Shown piece by piece: positions 20,716-33,294 of a stretch of DNA of 64,000 nucleotides. A model generated the notes under the pieces. That model did no database searches. It saw only the letters and a program-made list of their open reading frames with translations, and was not told where the DNA came from. The stretch lies in assembly GCA_012931725.1 (NCBI GenBank), contig CM022949.1, positions 64,436,082 to 64,500,081 of the forward strand, read 5' to 3'. Position numbers and translations under genes: made by a program. The DNA is from Litsea cubeba. Its lineage: Eukaryota; Streptophyta; Magnoliopsida; Laurales; Lauraceae. Each line of letters opens with the position of its first letter. Position 1 is the first letter of the stretch.

Positions 20716-21929
20716 AGCTTCGGCCTCCTCATGCGTAAGTGCAAAAGCCTGACCTGCGGCCTGGGGTCTCTGCTGCTGAAGCTGCTGTCCATAGGGCCTC
20801 TGGTGTCGCCCTCGCTGATAGTGTTGTCCTCTGAGCTGCTAGGTTCCACGTGCCCGCTGCTGAGCACGGTACTACTACTGAGGTGGCTGAGGGGCTGGTG
20901 TAATCTGTAGTACAGCAAGGGCTGGAGCTCTAGGAGGTGCTGAGAGCTGAAGTATCGGGGGCTGTCCTCCTTAGAGTGGGCAAACTCTAGAAATGTGCCC
21001 TGACTCTCCACAGTCAAAGCATACTCGGGGCCCACGCTGCTGCTGCTGCTACTGATACTGCCCAGCCTGGCCTGCTGGCCTCTGCCTTCGGAATGGCTGC
21101 TGTTGTGGGGCCACGAGTTGCGGCCTGATCAGAGTGACCCGGACCCGTCTCTACTGCTGGCTGGCCTCAATCCGCTGCAGACGCTCCTCTGCCCAGTAAG
21201 CTCTCCTCAAGGCCTCCTTGTAGGTAGGTAGCTCAATACAAGTCATGCTCATTTGGATCTCATCTCTCAGTCCGTCGATGGACCGCCAAATCTTCTCAGC
21301 CTCAGATGTAAGAAGTGCCTCTGCGAAGCGGGACATTTGAGTGAAGCGAACTTCATACTGGTAGACTGTCATGCTGCCCTGCACTAGTGTTTGGAACTCC
21401 CGAAGCTTGCGGTGTCTGACATGTGATGGAATGAATTCCAAAGGAAGTTTGCTCTGAAAGCTTTCCAGGCGATCTCATCCCCAATCATCTCATAAGGACG
21501 CTGAACGGTCCTCCACCAGTTCTCTGTCACGCCTTGGAACATGTAGACAGCTAACTGCACTCTCTGCTGGCCGGTGCACTCGAAGACTCTAAAAATCTTC
21601 TCCATCCGCTCTATCCAGTCGTCAGCTACTAGCGGATCCTCATTGTCTGAGAACTCTGGTGGTCCCCTATTGACGAACATCTCGAAGATGATGTTCGGGT
21701 CTGCCTCCCGAGTAGGTGTCACTGCTGGACTGGGCTGAGTTACCCTCTCGATGACATCCAAGACCTACAACTAAAACTGTGTAAAGTCCTCAGCCTGTTG
21801 CTGATGCGATGTAGCCTGGGCTTCCTATGGGACAAGGAAAGCCTATAAAAACCTCTTGAAGCAATGCTCAAAGTCGGGCTGACCGCCGACTACCGGTACT
21901 GTGTGTGGTGATGAATCTCCACCAAACAT
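20716..21929 (-). pseudogene. Gypsy C1 gag with CCHC knuckle
   Basis: The frame starts at the ATG at 21929 (MFGGDSS). Four in-frame stops precede the core domain (21761-21400), which has WIERMEKIF, VYMFQGVTENWW and FRANFLW segments typical of Gypsy Gag. A 1-nt loss near 21437-21440 shifts the frame, which continues with REFQTLVQGSMTV to a zinc knuckle CFDCGESGHISRVC at about 20988-21030. A Gln-rich tail follows. Several TAG/TAA stops interrupt that frame. Role: capsid and nucleocapsid. Confidence 0.88.
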
Positions 21930-22080
21930 CTGTAAGGAGAATGGAAATGTGTCAGTTCAAGTCCAACACTTAGGACCACACTAATTCTACCCAATCCATC
22001 GTCCTTACACATATTCCCACATTGAAATCCTCATTACGTCCTAAAGTTTCTGGTGTATTTTACTTTCTAGAGACTTGCCC

Positions 22081-22092
22081 ATTCTAATACCA
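22081..22092 (-). promoter_or_regulatory. Decayed primer binding site of Gypsy C1
   Basis: Minus-strand TGGTATTAGAAT, two mismatches (C-to-T and C-to-T type positions) from the Met-tRNA PBS TGGTATCAGAGC apart from the adjacent base. It lies 5 nt from the LTR at 22098. Confidence 0.75.
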
Positions 22093-23833
22093 AAAAATGT
22101 AACGCCCCAATTTCGAATACCGAGAAACCGTCAAGGTACCGAAGTTGGCGTGCTACTTCCCAGAAAAAACAAGAACTTCCAAGATCGTAGGTCCGCAGTG
22201 AGGTCCAATTTAAAACTTTTTGGACAATATAATATCAATGGTTAAATTGCGGAAGCATTAAGATAAAAGATAACGGAAGCATAAGGTATCATGATACATC
22301 AAATGTAACATGGCCGAAGTCCAGCCTAAAATGTCAAGTGATAAGATCAAAGGTTCATTACATATTTTGACTATTGCCCTGCTCACAACAAGAAACACTT
22401 AAAAACTCAATAAACAGATAAACGCTCAAACCCCAGGTGTTGGCTCTCCAACCTCCAGGTCGACCTCTCGGTTGGCTGGTCCCCATCCATAGTCTCCTGC
22501 TACGGGTGCCTCTACGAGCGCGAGCGCACCGTCCTCATACTTGGGGTCAAATCCTAAATACCAAGAATGGATTAGATCTAAAGATCTGGCAAGTTACAGT
22601 ATACAAGTGACATTGGCTGTATACATCAAAAGAGTAGAGACAGTAATAATGTTAAATAGAGTAACAATGATATAGATTATAGGCAGTTGAGTAAGATAAG
22701 CATTTAGAATCAGAATAAACAAGATATCTAATCTAAGCAATGTGGCACATTCACACGAGCTGGATACCACGGGATATTATGCCGCGGCCCTCCCATACTG
22801 AACACAGTCGTGGCGGGCAAACCTCAGTAGTGTTGGGGAATGACGAGCCCCACAAATATAAACAATATCCTCACCACACTCATCACTCGGAGACCGGACT
22901 CTGTATCACACCGTCCGTCTACAACAATGCTCATCGTGATAGCTCACTCAACACTCACAGTAGCTCCTACCAATGATGATCAGTCCAAAGGCCGAGCATA
23001 GAACAACTGAGTGAATGTCTATGATGACTTTGGAAACAATAAAGGTCTATATCTGTCTAGGCTTTGCCTTGCGTGAACAAGGTCCTAACAAAAACCCTAA
23101 GAGGTCCAAGTACCCAATTCAATCCATGGATCATAGTCCAGGTCCAAGTCCAATCATTGGATCCATACCTAGGCTTACCAAATACATGGCCTGGTCTATT
23201 ACAGTCCAAATGAGGTAACAAGTCCATTTCCAATGATAAACAGTCCATTCTCATCCATAATGAGTTACAAGTCCAGTACAATCCAACCTCTCCATTTTAG
23301 GACATTCCACATCCAAACTTAGGCAATAAAAGGGCCCGCCTAGCCATAGGCCGGGTCAATGTTCACCCAATCACATCATCAGGTCACCTCCAAGTAGTTC
23401 TAGGTTTAGGTCATCCATTTTCCATTTAATTAACAGTTATAGGCAATAGTAAGGACAATAGCGTGACAACAATGACATAAATGAGATAAATCTCCAAGTA
23501 CAAGAAGCAACGGTTGATATCAACAATCCATCCTAAGTATTGGTCCACTTTTAGGCCCAGGTCCATCCCAGGTAATTCGATCTTTAAATGAAGTCTCAGA
23601 TGCCAATGGATAGTGCGTTTCATGTTCCAGAAATTACGGGCATCATTGACAACGTTTAAGGATCGAATCATCTTAGAATACATAACCTAAACCCTAATTA
23701 GTGGACCCCACGAGTCAAGGTTGAGCCACACCATTGACTCATGCTTGGCACATCACTAGAAGTTCATTTGGATGGTCAATGATCAAAACATCATAAATTG
23801 AAATATGGGAAAAGTCACTGTACACAGTGTGCT

Positions 23834-24261
23834 CGGTTGACCCCCTGGCCTGGGCGATCGACCCCACACACTGGGACCAGAGACAATTCAACCTACAGGC
23901 AAAACCTAATTTTCGGGAATTTCTTGTGTGCTAGGTCGACCTCCTCGCCTGCTAGGTCGACCACGCAGACTGGGAATTCTGGCTAAAGGATATCCCAGGT
24001 TCGAGCTTCTTTTTTCTGGAATTCCTGTGTTCCCGGTCGACCTTACATAGGGCTCGGTCAACCGCGAACACTGGATTCTAGGTCAAAAATTAAAAATCCA
24101 GCTTTCAATCATTTTTCATAATTAATGTGTGCTTGGTCGACCTGGAACAGGGCTCGGTTGACCGCGTACACTGGGCTATGAGCTTGTAGAAAAATAACTA
24201 AGACCTGGTTTTTCCCAGGTTTTAGTGTATTCGGTCAACCGCACAGTAGGTCGGTCGACCG
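23834..24261. repeat. Five palindrome pairs (CGGTCGACC type) in Gypsy C LTR
   Basis: Pair starts are 23834/23855, 23933/23954, 24034/24055, 24134/24155 and 24232/24252. Offsets are 21, 21, 21, 21 and 20 bp, and pairs recur about every 100 bp. Each is followed within about 15 bp by the word (C/A)CACTGG or GACTGGG. The same CGGTCGACCG core occurs in the unrelated Copia LTRs. Confidence 0.9.
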
Positions 24262-25054
24262 AGTACACTGGCCTGTTACAAATTTCAAAATTTTGGATTT
24301 CCTTATTCTTCAATCCAATTTCCACCAAAACTCATCCAATCTCGTCCAAACATCATAGAGACATCATAAAGCACAAAATACAATTCAATATACATACAAC
24401 CATCCAATCCATGGGCCATTGATCTTCCAAATGAGATCAACCCATCCATCAATGGCCAAAAATCCATGAAAACATGCTCAAAGTTAGATCTAACAATTCT
24501 AACATCATTGAAATAGAAAATTAAAGAATCAAAGATAGAAAACATTCATTCCATGCTAAGTATATTACACTTGCCTCAATTCAATTGGCAGGAAGATGGA
24601 GAGAGAAAAGAGAGATCCAAGCTCCAATTTGTAAAACCAAGCTCTAAGGTCTTTCACACACACAATCAGCCCAAAATCTCAGATCTAGAAGAGATCTCTA
24701 CTCCTATTCCCACATCCACAAGAGAATTGCTATAAGGAAGGAGACCTAGAGAGAGAAAGAGAGATTTCTAATGAAATTGGAGATTTCTAATGAAATTGGA
24801 CTAGAAAAGGGGTACATACCTTGATTAGAAGAGGAAGAAGAGATTAGCAAGATATAGAGAGATCCTTAGTAATAAGTTGCTACTGGAATAGTTGCAGATG
24901 GTCTTCTTCTTCTTCTTGGAGTTCTAGATCTAGGGTTTCTAGAGAGAGAACTAGAGGGAGATGGGAGAATTGGAGGGAAATGAGGGAAAAAGAGAGAAAA
25001 GAGAGGGAAATGAGTTGAGAAGAGTATCATATGTATGGAATGGGAGGGATTTAG

Positions 25055-25062
25055 TATATATA
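25055..25062 (-). promoter_or_regulatory. Possible TATA box of Gypsy C LTR
   Basis: TATATATA within CCTATATATACTAAATCC (minus). It lies about 350 bp from the LTR start in element orientation. The word is symmetric, so strand is assigned from the element. Confidence 0.5.
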
Positions 25063-25425
25063 GGTTCGGGTGTGGCTAGGTACTAAAATGCCCTTTTAGT
25101 TTGAATAGGATTAGGGTTAGGGCCATCGGTGGTTTGGTCTTTAGGTAAGGGTTCTAGAAGATTCTCAAGTGGAGACCCCCCTATAGTAAGTACTAATTCC
25201 AAGCTAGGGCCCCTAACTAACTAACTAACTCTAGAAATTATAAAAGACACCCTATGGACTCTATAAATTAGATAACGAGGCTAATCTAACTGAAACCTTT
25301 GAAAATGTCTATCTACCCTTACTAAACCCTATTAATTAGTATAAATAGATACTCTAGGCTAAAATATAGTATTCAAATTCAAATTGAGGGTCCACAAGGG
25401 GTGGGGCCCCACATCACTCCCTCCT

Positions 25426-26656
25426 TTAAAACATTTGGTCCGCAAATGTAAAAACAAAGTAAGAAGATACCTGCGGTAGAAGATGCGGATAATCCCTCGC
25501 CACCTGATCGCGTAGCTCCCAAGTAGACTCAGCCGGGGTGTGACGCTCCCATTGAACCTTCACCGACTGAATGGTCTGGTTCCGAAGCATCTGCTCCTTG
25601 GTGTCGATGACGGTGACTGGTTTGGCGATGTAAGATGCGTCGGGCTGGATCTCGAGTGGCTGGTGATGCAGAATGTGGGTGGGGTCCTCCACATACTTCT
25701 TCAACATCGAGACGTGAAAGACATCGTGCACTTTTGTCAACTCTACCGGCAGCTGAAGCTTGTAGGCGATGTCTCCAATCCTTGCCTTGATTTCAAATGG
25801 TCTGACATACCTTTGTGCTAACATCCCATTCTCACCGAATCTAAGTGTGCCTCGAGCTGGAGAAACCTTTAAGAACACGTTATCTTCTCCCTTCTAAAAT
25901 TCAAGCGGTCTGCGCTAGTTATCTGCATAACTCTTCTGTCGACTGCGACTAATCTTCAGGTTCTCCACTATTTGGTGAATCTTCTCGCAGGTGTCGCTAA
26001 CGATAGATGGTCCATGAAAACTACGAACGCCAACTTCCTCCTAATAGACTAAGGTCTTGCATCTCCTACCGTACAAAGCTTTGAACGGTGCCATCCTGAT
26101 ACTCGAGTGGTAGCTGTTGTTGTAGGCAAACTCACAGAGTGGTGATGAATCCTCCTAGTTCTCTTTGTAATCTAGGACGCAAGCTCGCAACATATCGTCC
26201 AATGTTTGATTGGTGCGCTCTGTTTGTCCGTCTGTCTGAGGATGGTAGGCTGTGCTAACGTTCAATTTGGTACCCAAAGCTTGCTGTAGACTCTCCCAGA
26301 AGTGAGAAGTGAAGCGGATCTCTGTCTGAAATAATCGAAGCTGGAACTCCGTGCAATGAGATGATCCTGTCCACATACAACTTAAAAAGGACGTCGAGTC
26401 CTGCTCTCATCGACACTGGCAAGAAGTGAGCTGACTTGGTCAGCCTGTCCACGATCACCCAAATGCCATCACTACGTCTCCTGGTAGCTAGAAGCCCTGC
26501 AATGAAATCCATGGTAATGTGCTCCCACTTCCACTGGGGCATCTCAAGCTGATGACGTAGCCCTGGTGGCTTCTGATGTTCGGCCATGATCTGCTGACAC
26601 GTCAAGCATCTAAAAACATGGCCTGCAATCTCTTTCTTCATGTTGTTTCACCAGTA
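25426..26656 (-). pseudogene. Gypsy C2 integrase core and chromodomain
   Basis: From 26641 leftwards: the second half of the integrase zinc site (CLTC), the core with MDFIAGL (first Asp) and ISDRD (second Asp), a frameshift near 26290, then YHPQTDGQTERTNQTL (catalytic Glu) and DMLRACVLDY. Stops break the next part. From 25878 an open frame gives the VFHVSMLKKYVEDP segment and a C-terminal chromodomain (VKVQWERHTPAESTWELRDQV) near 25470-25560. The TWE core and nearby aromatic are as in Del/Tekay-type chromoviruses. Chromodomains help target insertion to heterochromatin. Confidence 0.9.
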
Positions 26657-28311
26657 GTAACTGTCATGCCCCCGACCGAGGACTCGTTAAACAAGACCTT
26701 ATTCCGAGGTCGTGGCGCGACGAGCCGGAAATTTCCGCCCGTACACGCTTGTTTCCCACAGGTTTCTACGGTAAGGATCATTGAAATTCGATCCATCAGA
26801 CAAAACTTATCAAATCCGGGATGAATGAACTTCGCGGAAGCATTGTAGCAAACATTAATTACAACCATATAAACAAAATGGACATTTAAGATTAGTAACA
26901 AGCTGAGAAACATATCATATATGGGCCCCATAGTTAATTCAAATTCATACAAATAAAAGTTGCTTAGAGTTCACATTTCAATTCCCAAAAGAAAACAAGC
27001 CAACAACGGCTATAAACAAAACCCATCAAAACATTCGACCCCAAAAGTGATTCGTAGCTCAAGATGCGACTTGATGTTTAAATAACATCCTCGGGTCGCC
27101 ATTCACGTTCGGTCTGCACTAGAGCCTCCTCCTCAAGCTATGCCTCAATGGCTGAGGGGTCAAGATCTGGTACCAAACAATAAAAGGGTCAGACACGGCG
27201 GTCTGGCAAGCAAATAGAACAGGTAACAAGGTAACAAAATTTATAAACATTATAAAAAGAGTATAAACACATTTGAAATCCAAATCAAAGGCAGCGATAA
27301 TATGAAGACCTTTACGAAGCATTAAACAATTCGTAAAGTATAAAGATTCGAAGAAACGATGACAATTTAGTGAAACAATGGCATTTAAATAAAATGATGA
27401 CATTCGAATAAAACACTTGGCAACCACATATCTTACATTCCCCTATTACCGAGGCAAAAGGAGCACTCACTCATAACGTACTGCAAAAGTACTCAATCAA
27501 TATGTACTTCATTTACCGAAGTAATGAAAGTACTCGATCAATTCTAAACCATGCAAAATGGAAGAAAAGACCTCACCATCGCCATGGCCGGAAACACTCG
27601 CTCTTATAGAGCTCCAAACTGCAGTTGGCAAAGTACAATTTAAGGATCCCAAGTTGGGTGATCAATCCAACAAGAGTCCCAAGCTTAGTGGTGGCGGAAG
27701 AAGAACATAAATCGATGCATTCGAAATCATTCAAAACACTTTTATCGATAAAGCAACTACTCTAACAATTTGCAAATAGACATTTCACTCACTCAATCGA
27801 GTAGTTTTATCGATACTTTCTAATCGTGGTGAACCACTCACTTCATTTTAAAAATCAATTTACATGCGGAAGCATATACATTTCGATAATTTGGGAACGG
27901 AATAGTGCATGAAGAATCAATGACTTACCGGGGAAAGTCTCAATGCACACTTAATATCTAAAAGTTGATTTGCAAATATGAGTTCGGCACCAATGAAAAT
28001 CCTAAATACTTTGAGATAATTAAGTGTGTTTTAAGACTAAGAAACATCCCGGTAATATTTCACATCCACATTCTTTCATTCAATTTCCACATTTCAAGCA
28101 TCATGTTTTATCCAATTGTTTCATGGACTTTTAGGCATGCAATAGGAGGTAAATGGGCTTTAGAATGAAGAGAAAGAATGGGCTGCAAAGAGTTTAAAGC
28201 AAGTCTAGAATAAACCCCTAAAACATCCAAGAAAAAGCCCTAAAAAATGGAAATCCAAGGGCCCTAAACCAGACCATTAGGCCTGCTGAAACAGGCCCTG
28301 CCAGAAGCCTG

Positions 28312-28348
28312 GCTCGCTATATCGGGCTCCAAGCTTGCTATAGTGAGC
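28312..28348. repeat. Palindrome pair (GCTCGCTATAGCGAGC type), 21-bp spacing
   Basis: Two decayed copies of the 16-bp palindrome start at 28312 and 28333, 21 bp apart. The 5' LTR has only one copy, but perfect (36291-36306). The flanking words suggest that one copy and the spacer were lost there by recombination between the two. Confidence 0.85.
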
Positions 28349-29247
28349 TGGGCTTCTACCTGGCCAGTGCACTGTCCAGCCCACGCTGGGAGCATTTCTC
28401 CCCTGATTTTTGGGCTCCTTCCTCTCTCTTTGATTCTTTTTTCCTTCCCTCCTTCGCTTCCATATATTTCTATAAATATGAGGTTCTCCTACCTTCATAA
28501 AACTCCATTGAAATAACCATACACTATTTCATTCCATTCCATCCAACAAAAAAAAAAAATTAAATCAAATGCTAACAAGGTTTCTCCACTCATCAAGATG
28601 TCAAGAATTTTAAAATAAAAAGGGCTGATACAAAGAAGATGAATTCAAGAACATAGACATTTCAAGATTTACATTTCAAAGAAAATAAACATAAAGCATT
28701 TCATAAAACATTTCAAGATAAAAATTTGATATGAAATGGAGAAGAAACATATAAAGAAGAATTTCATAGAACTCTTCACATTGAACAAATCACATGTTAG
28801 CTGAAATATTAACTTGCCTTGGTCAAGGCGAAGGGCAAAATACACTAAAATGTCCTCTCAAGAGTCCCCAGTCTCCAATCTACAAAACCCTAACAATAGC
28901 CAAGAGAAAAACCCTAGAAAAATGACAAACTTCAAGAAACTTGTTGCATGTTAGAGAAAAACACTACAAATGGTTTGAAAGACCAAGATTTCACAAAAGA
29001 AAAGCAATGGCTAACCTATTGTAGCTTGAACAAGAGGAAAGAGCTTGAAGGAGAGGGTTGCCTTTGAAAAAAAAAAGTATCTTTTAGAAGCTTGGAAGGT
29101 GGGGAAGAGTTCTTGGAGATCAATCCCTTGCTTTGGCTTTAAGAAGATGGTAAACAAGAGGAGAGAGAAGATTCTGGAGAAAAAGAAACCCTAGGCCCTC
29201 TTCAAGATTGCAGGAAATGAAATGGGAGAAGAAGAAGAAGAGGGTCC

Positions 29248-29254
29248 TTTTATA
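29248..29254 (-). promoter_or_regulatory. TATA box of Gypsy D 3' LTR
   Basis: Minus-strand TATAAAA, about 510 bp from the LTR start in element orientation. Confidence 0.55.
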
Positions 29255-29761
29255 CTAAGTGACAAATGGGCCCCAAACTTCTTAAGGCTGAAAATGACAT
29301 TTGCGGGCCCCAAATGATGACGGCGAAGAAGACAAAATCGTTCAACGACAAATCTACTTTCCAAAAAGTATATTTTTGCCAATTTCTGAAATTTTTGAAA
29401 TTTGGGTACAGATTTTGTGTGAATGGTCAATTTTGCCCTTTTCCTCGAAAAACGTGATTTCTGAGCCTCAAATGAAATTTGATAAAACATGAAAGTTATC
29501 TAAAACAATAAAATGAGTCGAAAGAAGTGAAAATTGGAATTTTTACAAACATAAAAATAAATTCCCCCAATCTCACACGCAACACACGGGCGCCCCGGCC
29601 CGCATCAAACTAAATCTATCGGTTCCCGAAAATCCCCAAAGCTATTTAAAAGTCTATTCTAGCTTAAAAAAAAGTTAAGCTAATCATCCTCTAAGCCCAC
29701 TTATACAGTAATTGTGATTATAACATAATTAAATATACCAAACCTGGGTCGGGGTCTGACA

Positions 29762-29773
29762 TCCTCCACCCCT
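29762..29773 (-). promoter_or_regulatory. Polypurine tract of Gypsy D
   Basis: Minus-strand AGGGGTGGAGGA directly abutting the 3' LTR (TGTCAGACC). It primes plus-strand DNA in this family. Confidence 0.85.
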
Positions 29774-29778
29774 AAAAA

Positions 29779-31326
29779 TCACATTTGGCCCTCCAAATGA
29801 TCACTAACCTCTGGAAATAGCTGAGGGTATTTCTTCTAGACCTCATCATGAAGTTCCCAAGTGGCCACTTCCAGTCCATGATTCTCCCAATGAACCCAAC
29901 GAATCTTTACCCACTAAATTGCTCTGTTTCTGAACTCTTGCTCTTTAGTGTCAATAATCTCTACTGGTTTCTCGATGTAGGTGGCATCTTCTCGAACTTC
30001 CAACGGTTCGTGATGTAGCACGTGTGAAGGGTCCGAAACATATTTCCTCAACATCGATACATGAAACACATTGTGCACACCTGAAAGTTCTGGAGGCAAA
30101 GCTAATCTATATGCTACTTCTCCGACACGACTCAGGATCTCATACGGTCTAATGAATCTCTTTGATAATTTACCCTTCTGTCCAAGTCTTAGTGTTCCTT
30201 TGACCGGAGATACCTTCAAAAATACCTTGTCTCCAACTTGAAACTGTAGATCCTTCCTTCGAACATCGGCATAACTTTTTTACCGACTTCTTGTAATTTT
30301 CAGTCGTTCATGAATAAGTTTGACTTTATCACTTGTTTCTCCAACCAACGAAGGTCCATGAAAACTGCGTTCTCCGACTTCTTCCCAACATACTGTGGTT
30401 CTACACTTTCTGCCATACAATGCTTCAAAAGGAGCCATTCCTATACTTGAATGCTGGTTGTTGTTGTAGGCAAATTCACAGAGAGGTAAATTCTCATCCC
30501 ATTGATTCTTGAAGTCGAGTACACAGGCTCGAAGCATGTCCTCAAGGGTCTGTATAACTCTCTCCGACTGTCCATCAGTCTGCAGGTGATATGCCATGCT
30601 AAATTAGAGTTTTGTTCCCATAGATTCATGTAAGGTTTTCCAAAACCTCGAAACAAATCTGCTGTCTCGGTCTGAGGTAATGGAGACCGGCTGACCGTGT
30701 CGACTGACAATCTCTCTCACAAAGGCTTCAGCTAGGGATAGCATGTGCATCTTCTTCCCGGTCTTCAAAGGAATAAAATGTACAGACTTCGTTAAACGGT
30801 CCACTATGACCCAAATTGCATTGTTCCCTCTGCTTGTAGTGGGCAATCCCGAGACAAAATCCATAGTTAGGTGTTCCCATTTCCACTCCAGGATTTCCAA
30901 TGGCTGCAAAAGACCTGATGGCTTTTAATGTTCTGCCTTCACCAACTGACAAGTCATGCATCTCAATATGAATGTTGCTATTTCTCTCTTCATGTCATTC
31001 CACCAAAATCTACTCTTTAGGTTGTGGTACATCTTCGTACTCCCCGGGTGCATAGAGTACCTTGTGTTGTGGGCTTCAACCATGATCTCATTTCTCAAGT
31101 CATCTATCTTTGGAACACATAGTCTGCCATGGAAGTACAAAACTCCATCCACGATTTCGAAGTCTGGGCGTTCTGAGATGTGCTCCACAATCTTGGCTAA
31201 GTCCGGATCTTGCATCTGATTGTCCTTGATTTTCTGGATGAAGACAGCCTCAGAAACTGTCATATTCGCCAACACGACTCCTTTCCTCAAAGGTTAGAAA
31301 TCCACTCCCAATTCTTCAAATTGCTA
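29779..31326 (-). pseudogene. Gypsy D integrase and chromodomain
   Basis: Zinc site: AHNTRYSMHPG (His) through CMTCQLVKAEH (Cys) at about 30930-31095. Core: MDFVSGL (about 30855), ITSDRDSRF (about 30665) and the QTDGQSERVIQTL segment (about 30545-30580), giving D-D-E. The C-terminal part has the KGKLSKRFIRPYEI and VFHVSMLRKYV segments, then the chromodomain remnant KIRWVHWENHGLEVATWE (about 29845-29905), bracketed by two TAG stops. In these stops the residue expected is Gln or Trp. Confidence 0.92.
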
Positions 31327-32727
31327 AAAGTTATAGAATCCTTGCAAACTGGCCATATTGACTGACTTTCTGCTCGGTGCATCTGCTACAACGTTTATTT
31401 TCCCCGGATGGTAGATGATCAGAAAGTCGTAGTCTTTAATGTATTCCATCCATCTCCTCTGTCTCATATTTAATTCTCTCTGGGAAAACAAGTATTGGAG
31501 ACTACGGTGATCTGAATGCACTTCAGATTTTTCTCCGTACAAATAGTGTCTCCACATCTTCAACGCAAACATAATAGCTGCCAACTCCAAGTCATGCGTT
31601 GCATATTTCTTTTCGTGTTCCTTCAGTTGTCTTGATCCATATGCTATGACATTTCCATTTTGCATCAATACACAACCAAGTCCTACACCTGAGGCATCGG
31701 TATAAACTATGAAACCACCACAGCCCAAAGGTAAGGTGAGAACTGGTGCTGAAGTAAGCCTCTTCTTTAATTCCTCAAAACTGGCCTCACACTTCTCTAA
31801 CCATACAAAAGGTACATTCTTCCGGGTTAGCTTTGTCAAAGGTGCTGCAATCGATGAGAACCCTTGCACAAATCTTCTGTAGTAGCCTGCCAAACCCAGA
31901 AAACTTCTGATCTCCGTTACATTCTTTAGCCTTTCCCACTTGACCACTGCCTCAACCTTCGATGGATCAACTGCCAGTCCTTCCTTCCAGATGATGTGAC
32001 CTAGGAAAGAGACTTGATCTAGCCAAAATTCGCATTTCCCAAGCTTTGCATATAATTGGTTTTCTCTTAAAAGCTGAAGTGAAGTCCTCAAGTGCTGCTC
32101 ATGTTCTTCTCTTGACTTGGAATACACAAGAATGTCATCGATGAAGACGACGATGAATTTTTCTAAATATGGAGTGAAGATTTTGTTCATAAGAGCCATA
32201 AACACCGCCGGTGCATTCGTTAGTACAAAGGGCATCACCAAAAAGTCATAGTGCCTGTATCTAATACGGAATGCTGTCTTCGGAATGTCTGACTCGCTGA
32301 CCCTCAATTGGTGATATCCGAATGTCAAATCTATCTTCGAGAAAAATTCTGCTCCTTGTAACTGATCAAATAACTCGTCTATCCTTGGCAAAGGATACTT
32401 ATTCTTGATGGTCACTTGGTTCAATCTTCTGTAGTCTATACACATTCTCAAGCTCCCATTGTTCTTCTTTACAAATAACACTGGGGCTCCCCATGGTGAA
32501 ACACTTGGTCTTATAAAACCATTTTCTACCAACTCTTGTAACTGTAACTTTAATTCTCCCAACTTTGCCAAAGCCATCCTGTATGGAGCAATGGAAATCG
32601 GTGCAGTCCCTGGCATCAACTCTATTGTAAATTCAATTTCCCTGACTAGTGGTAGACCCGGAATCTCTTCTGGAAAGACATCTGGAAATTCGCACACTAC
32701 CGGGATGTTCTCCACCCCTTGGGACTA
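31327..32727 (-). pseudogene. Gypsy D reverse transcriptase and RNase H
   Basis: Open for 463 codons. RT: VKKNNGSLRMCIDYRRLN (about 32410-32465), KIDLTFGYHQLRV where the family has DLRSGYHQ, and FIDDILVYS (32145-32119) with both catalytic Asp. The connection domain has GHIIWKEGLAVDPSKV. RNase H: VYTDASGVGLGCVLMQ, AYGSRQLKEHEKKYATHDLELAA and HSDHRSLQYLF, ending VVADAPSRK where the family has VADALSRK. It is the longest intact stretch of the element and on its own looks catalytically complete. Confidence 0.95.
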
Positions 32728-33294
32728 TTCATCCCTTGTGACAAAAGCTATGAATCCCTCACAACCTGTTCTCAACAACTTAGATGCAGAAAGAGCTGAA
32801 ATAAATTTAGCCGGAGAAATCCTTTTCTCTCCCTGGAACTTCACCGCGGTGGATAACTCATCCAGAATAAAAATTATTTTCTTACTAAAGCAATCCATGG
32901 AGGCATGATGACCCGCCAGCCAGTCCATGCCTAAAATGACATCAAAGTCATGCATGTCTAATAAAATGAGGTCTGCAGGAAAAATAACATCTCCTATCCT
33001 CACTGGGCAGTTAGGGTAATGTGTACTGCACACAACTTGTTTCCCTACTGGAGTTGTGACAATCAAGACAAACTCTAACTCACAAACAGGTACACTAATC
33101 AATTTTGCAAACACAGGAGATATAAAGGAATGGGTTGACCCTGGATCAAACAACACTTTAGCTTCTACTTCACAGATTAAGAGTTTACCTTCAACTACAT
33201 TACCAGCCGCGTCTGCGTCCACTTGGTTCAGATGATTTAGGCGGCCTTGCTGCTGTGGTCTGTTTCTGTTCTGATTCTGCATCCCTTGTTGCAC
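32728..33294 (-). pseudogene. Gypsy D protease
   Basis: Starts in a Gln/Asn-rich Gag tail, then aspartic protease VLFDPGSTHSFI (about 33130-33165; D-P-G variant) and DLILLDMHDFDVILGMDWLAG (about 32915-32980). It ends at a TAG (32727) just before RT. The domain itself is uninterrupted. Confidence 0.92.

Larger units (their letters stand above)
19443..22097 (-). mobile_element. Gypsy C1, internally deleted copy
   Basis: Minus-strand Gypsy remnant, left member of a tandem that shares the LTR at 22098-25413 with C2. From right to left it keeps the PBS remnant, gag, zinc knuckle, protease and the first codons of the RT-upstream region, then jumps at 20235/20236 into the first 793 bp of the left LTR. 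RT, RNase H, integrase and most of that LTR are missing. Its LTR start (TGTAACGCCCCAATTTCG) matches 22098. Confidence 0.88.
22098..25413 (-). repeat. Complete Gypsy C LTR shared by C1 and C2
   Basis: A 3316-bp LTR from TGTAACGCCCC to GGGGCCCCACA (plus-strand view). To its left is a PBS remnant (end of C1's internal region). To its right is a purine tract (25414-25424, read on minus as GGAGGGAGTGA) and the integrase end of C2. One LTR therefore serves as 5' LTR of C1 and 3' LTR of C2. It holds five palindrome pairs (23834-24261). Confidence 0.9.
26662..29761 (-). repeat. 3' LTR of Gypsy D
   Basis: A 3100-bp LTR from TGTCATGCCCCC to GGGTCTGACA (plus view). It has a palindrome pair at 28312-28348 and a minus-strand TATAAAA at 29248-29254. 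Shares blocks with the 3.4-kb solo LTRs, notably around 27590-27690 and 29290-29460. Confidence 0.95.

Noticed and set aside
32459..32908. 149-codon plus-strand frame opposite Gypsy D RT
   Set aside because: A shadow of the conserved RT/protease frame on the minus strand, with no recognisable domain.
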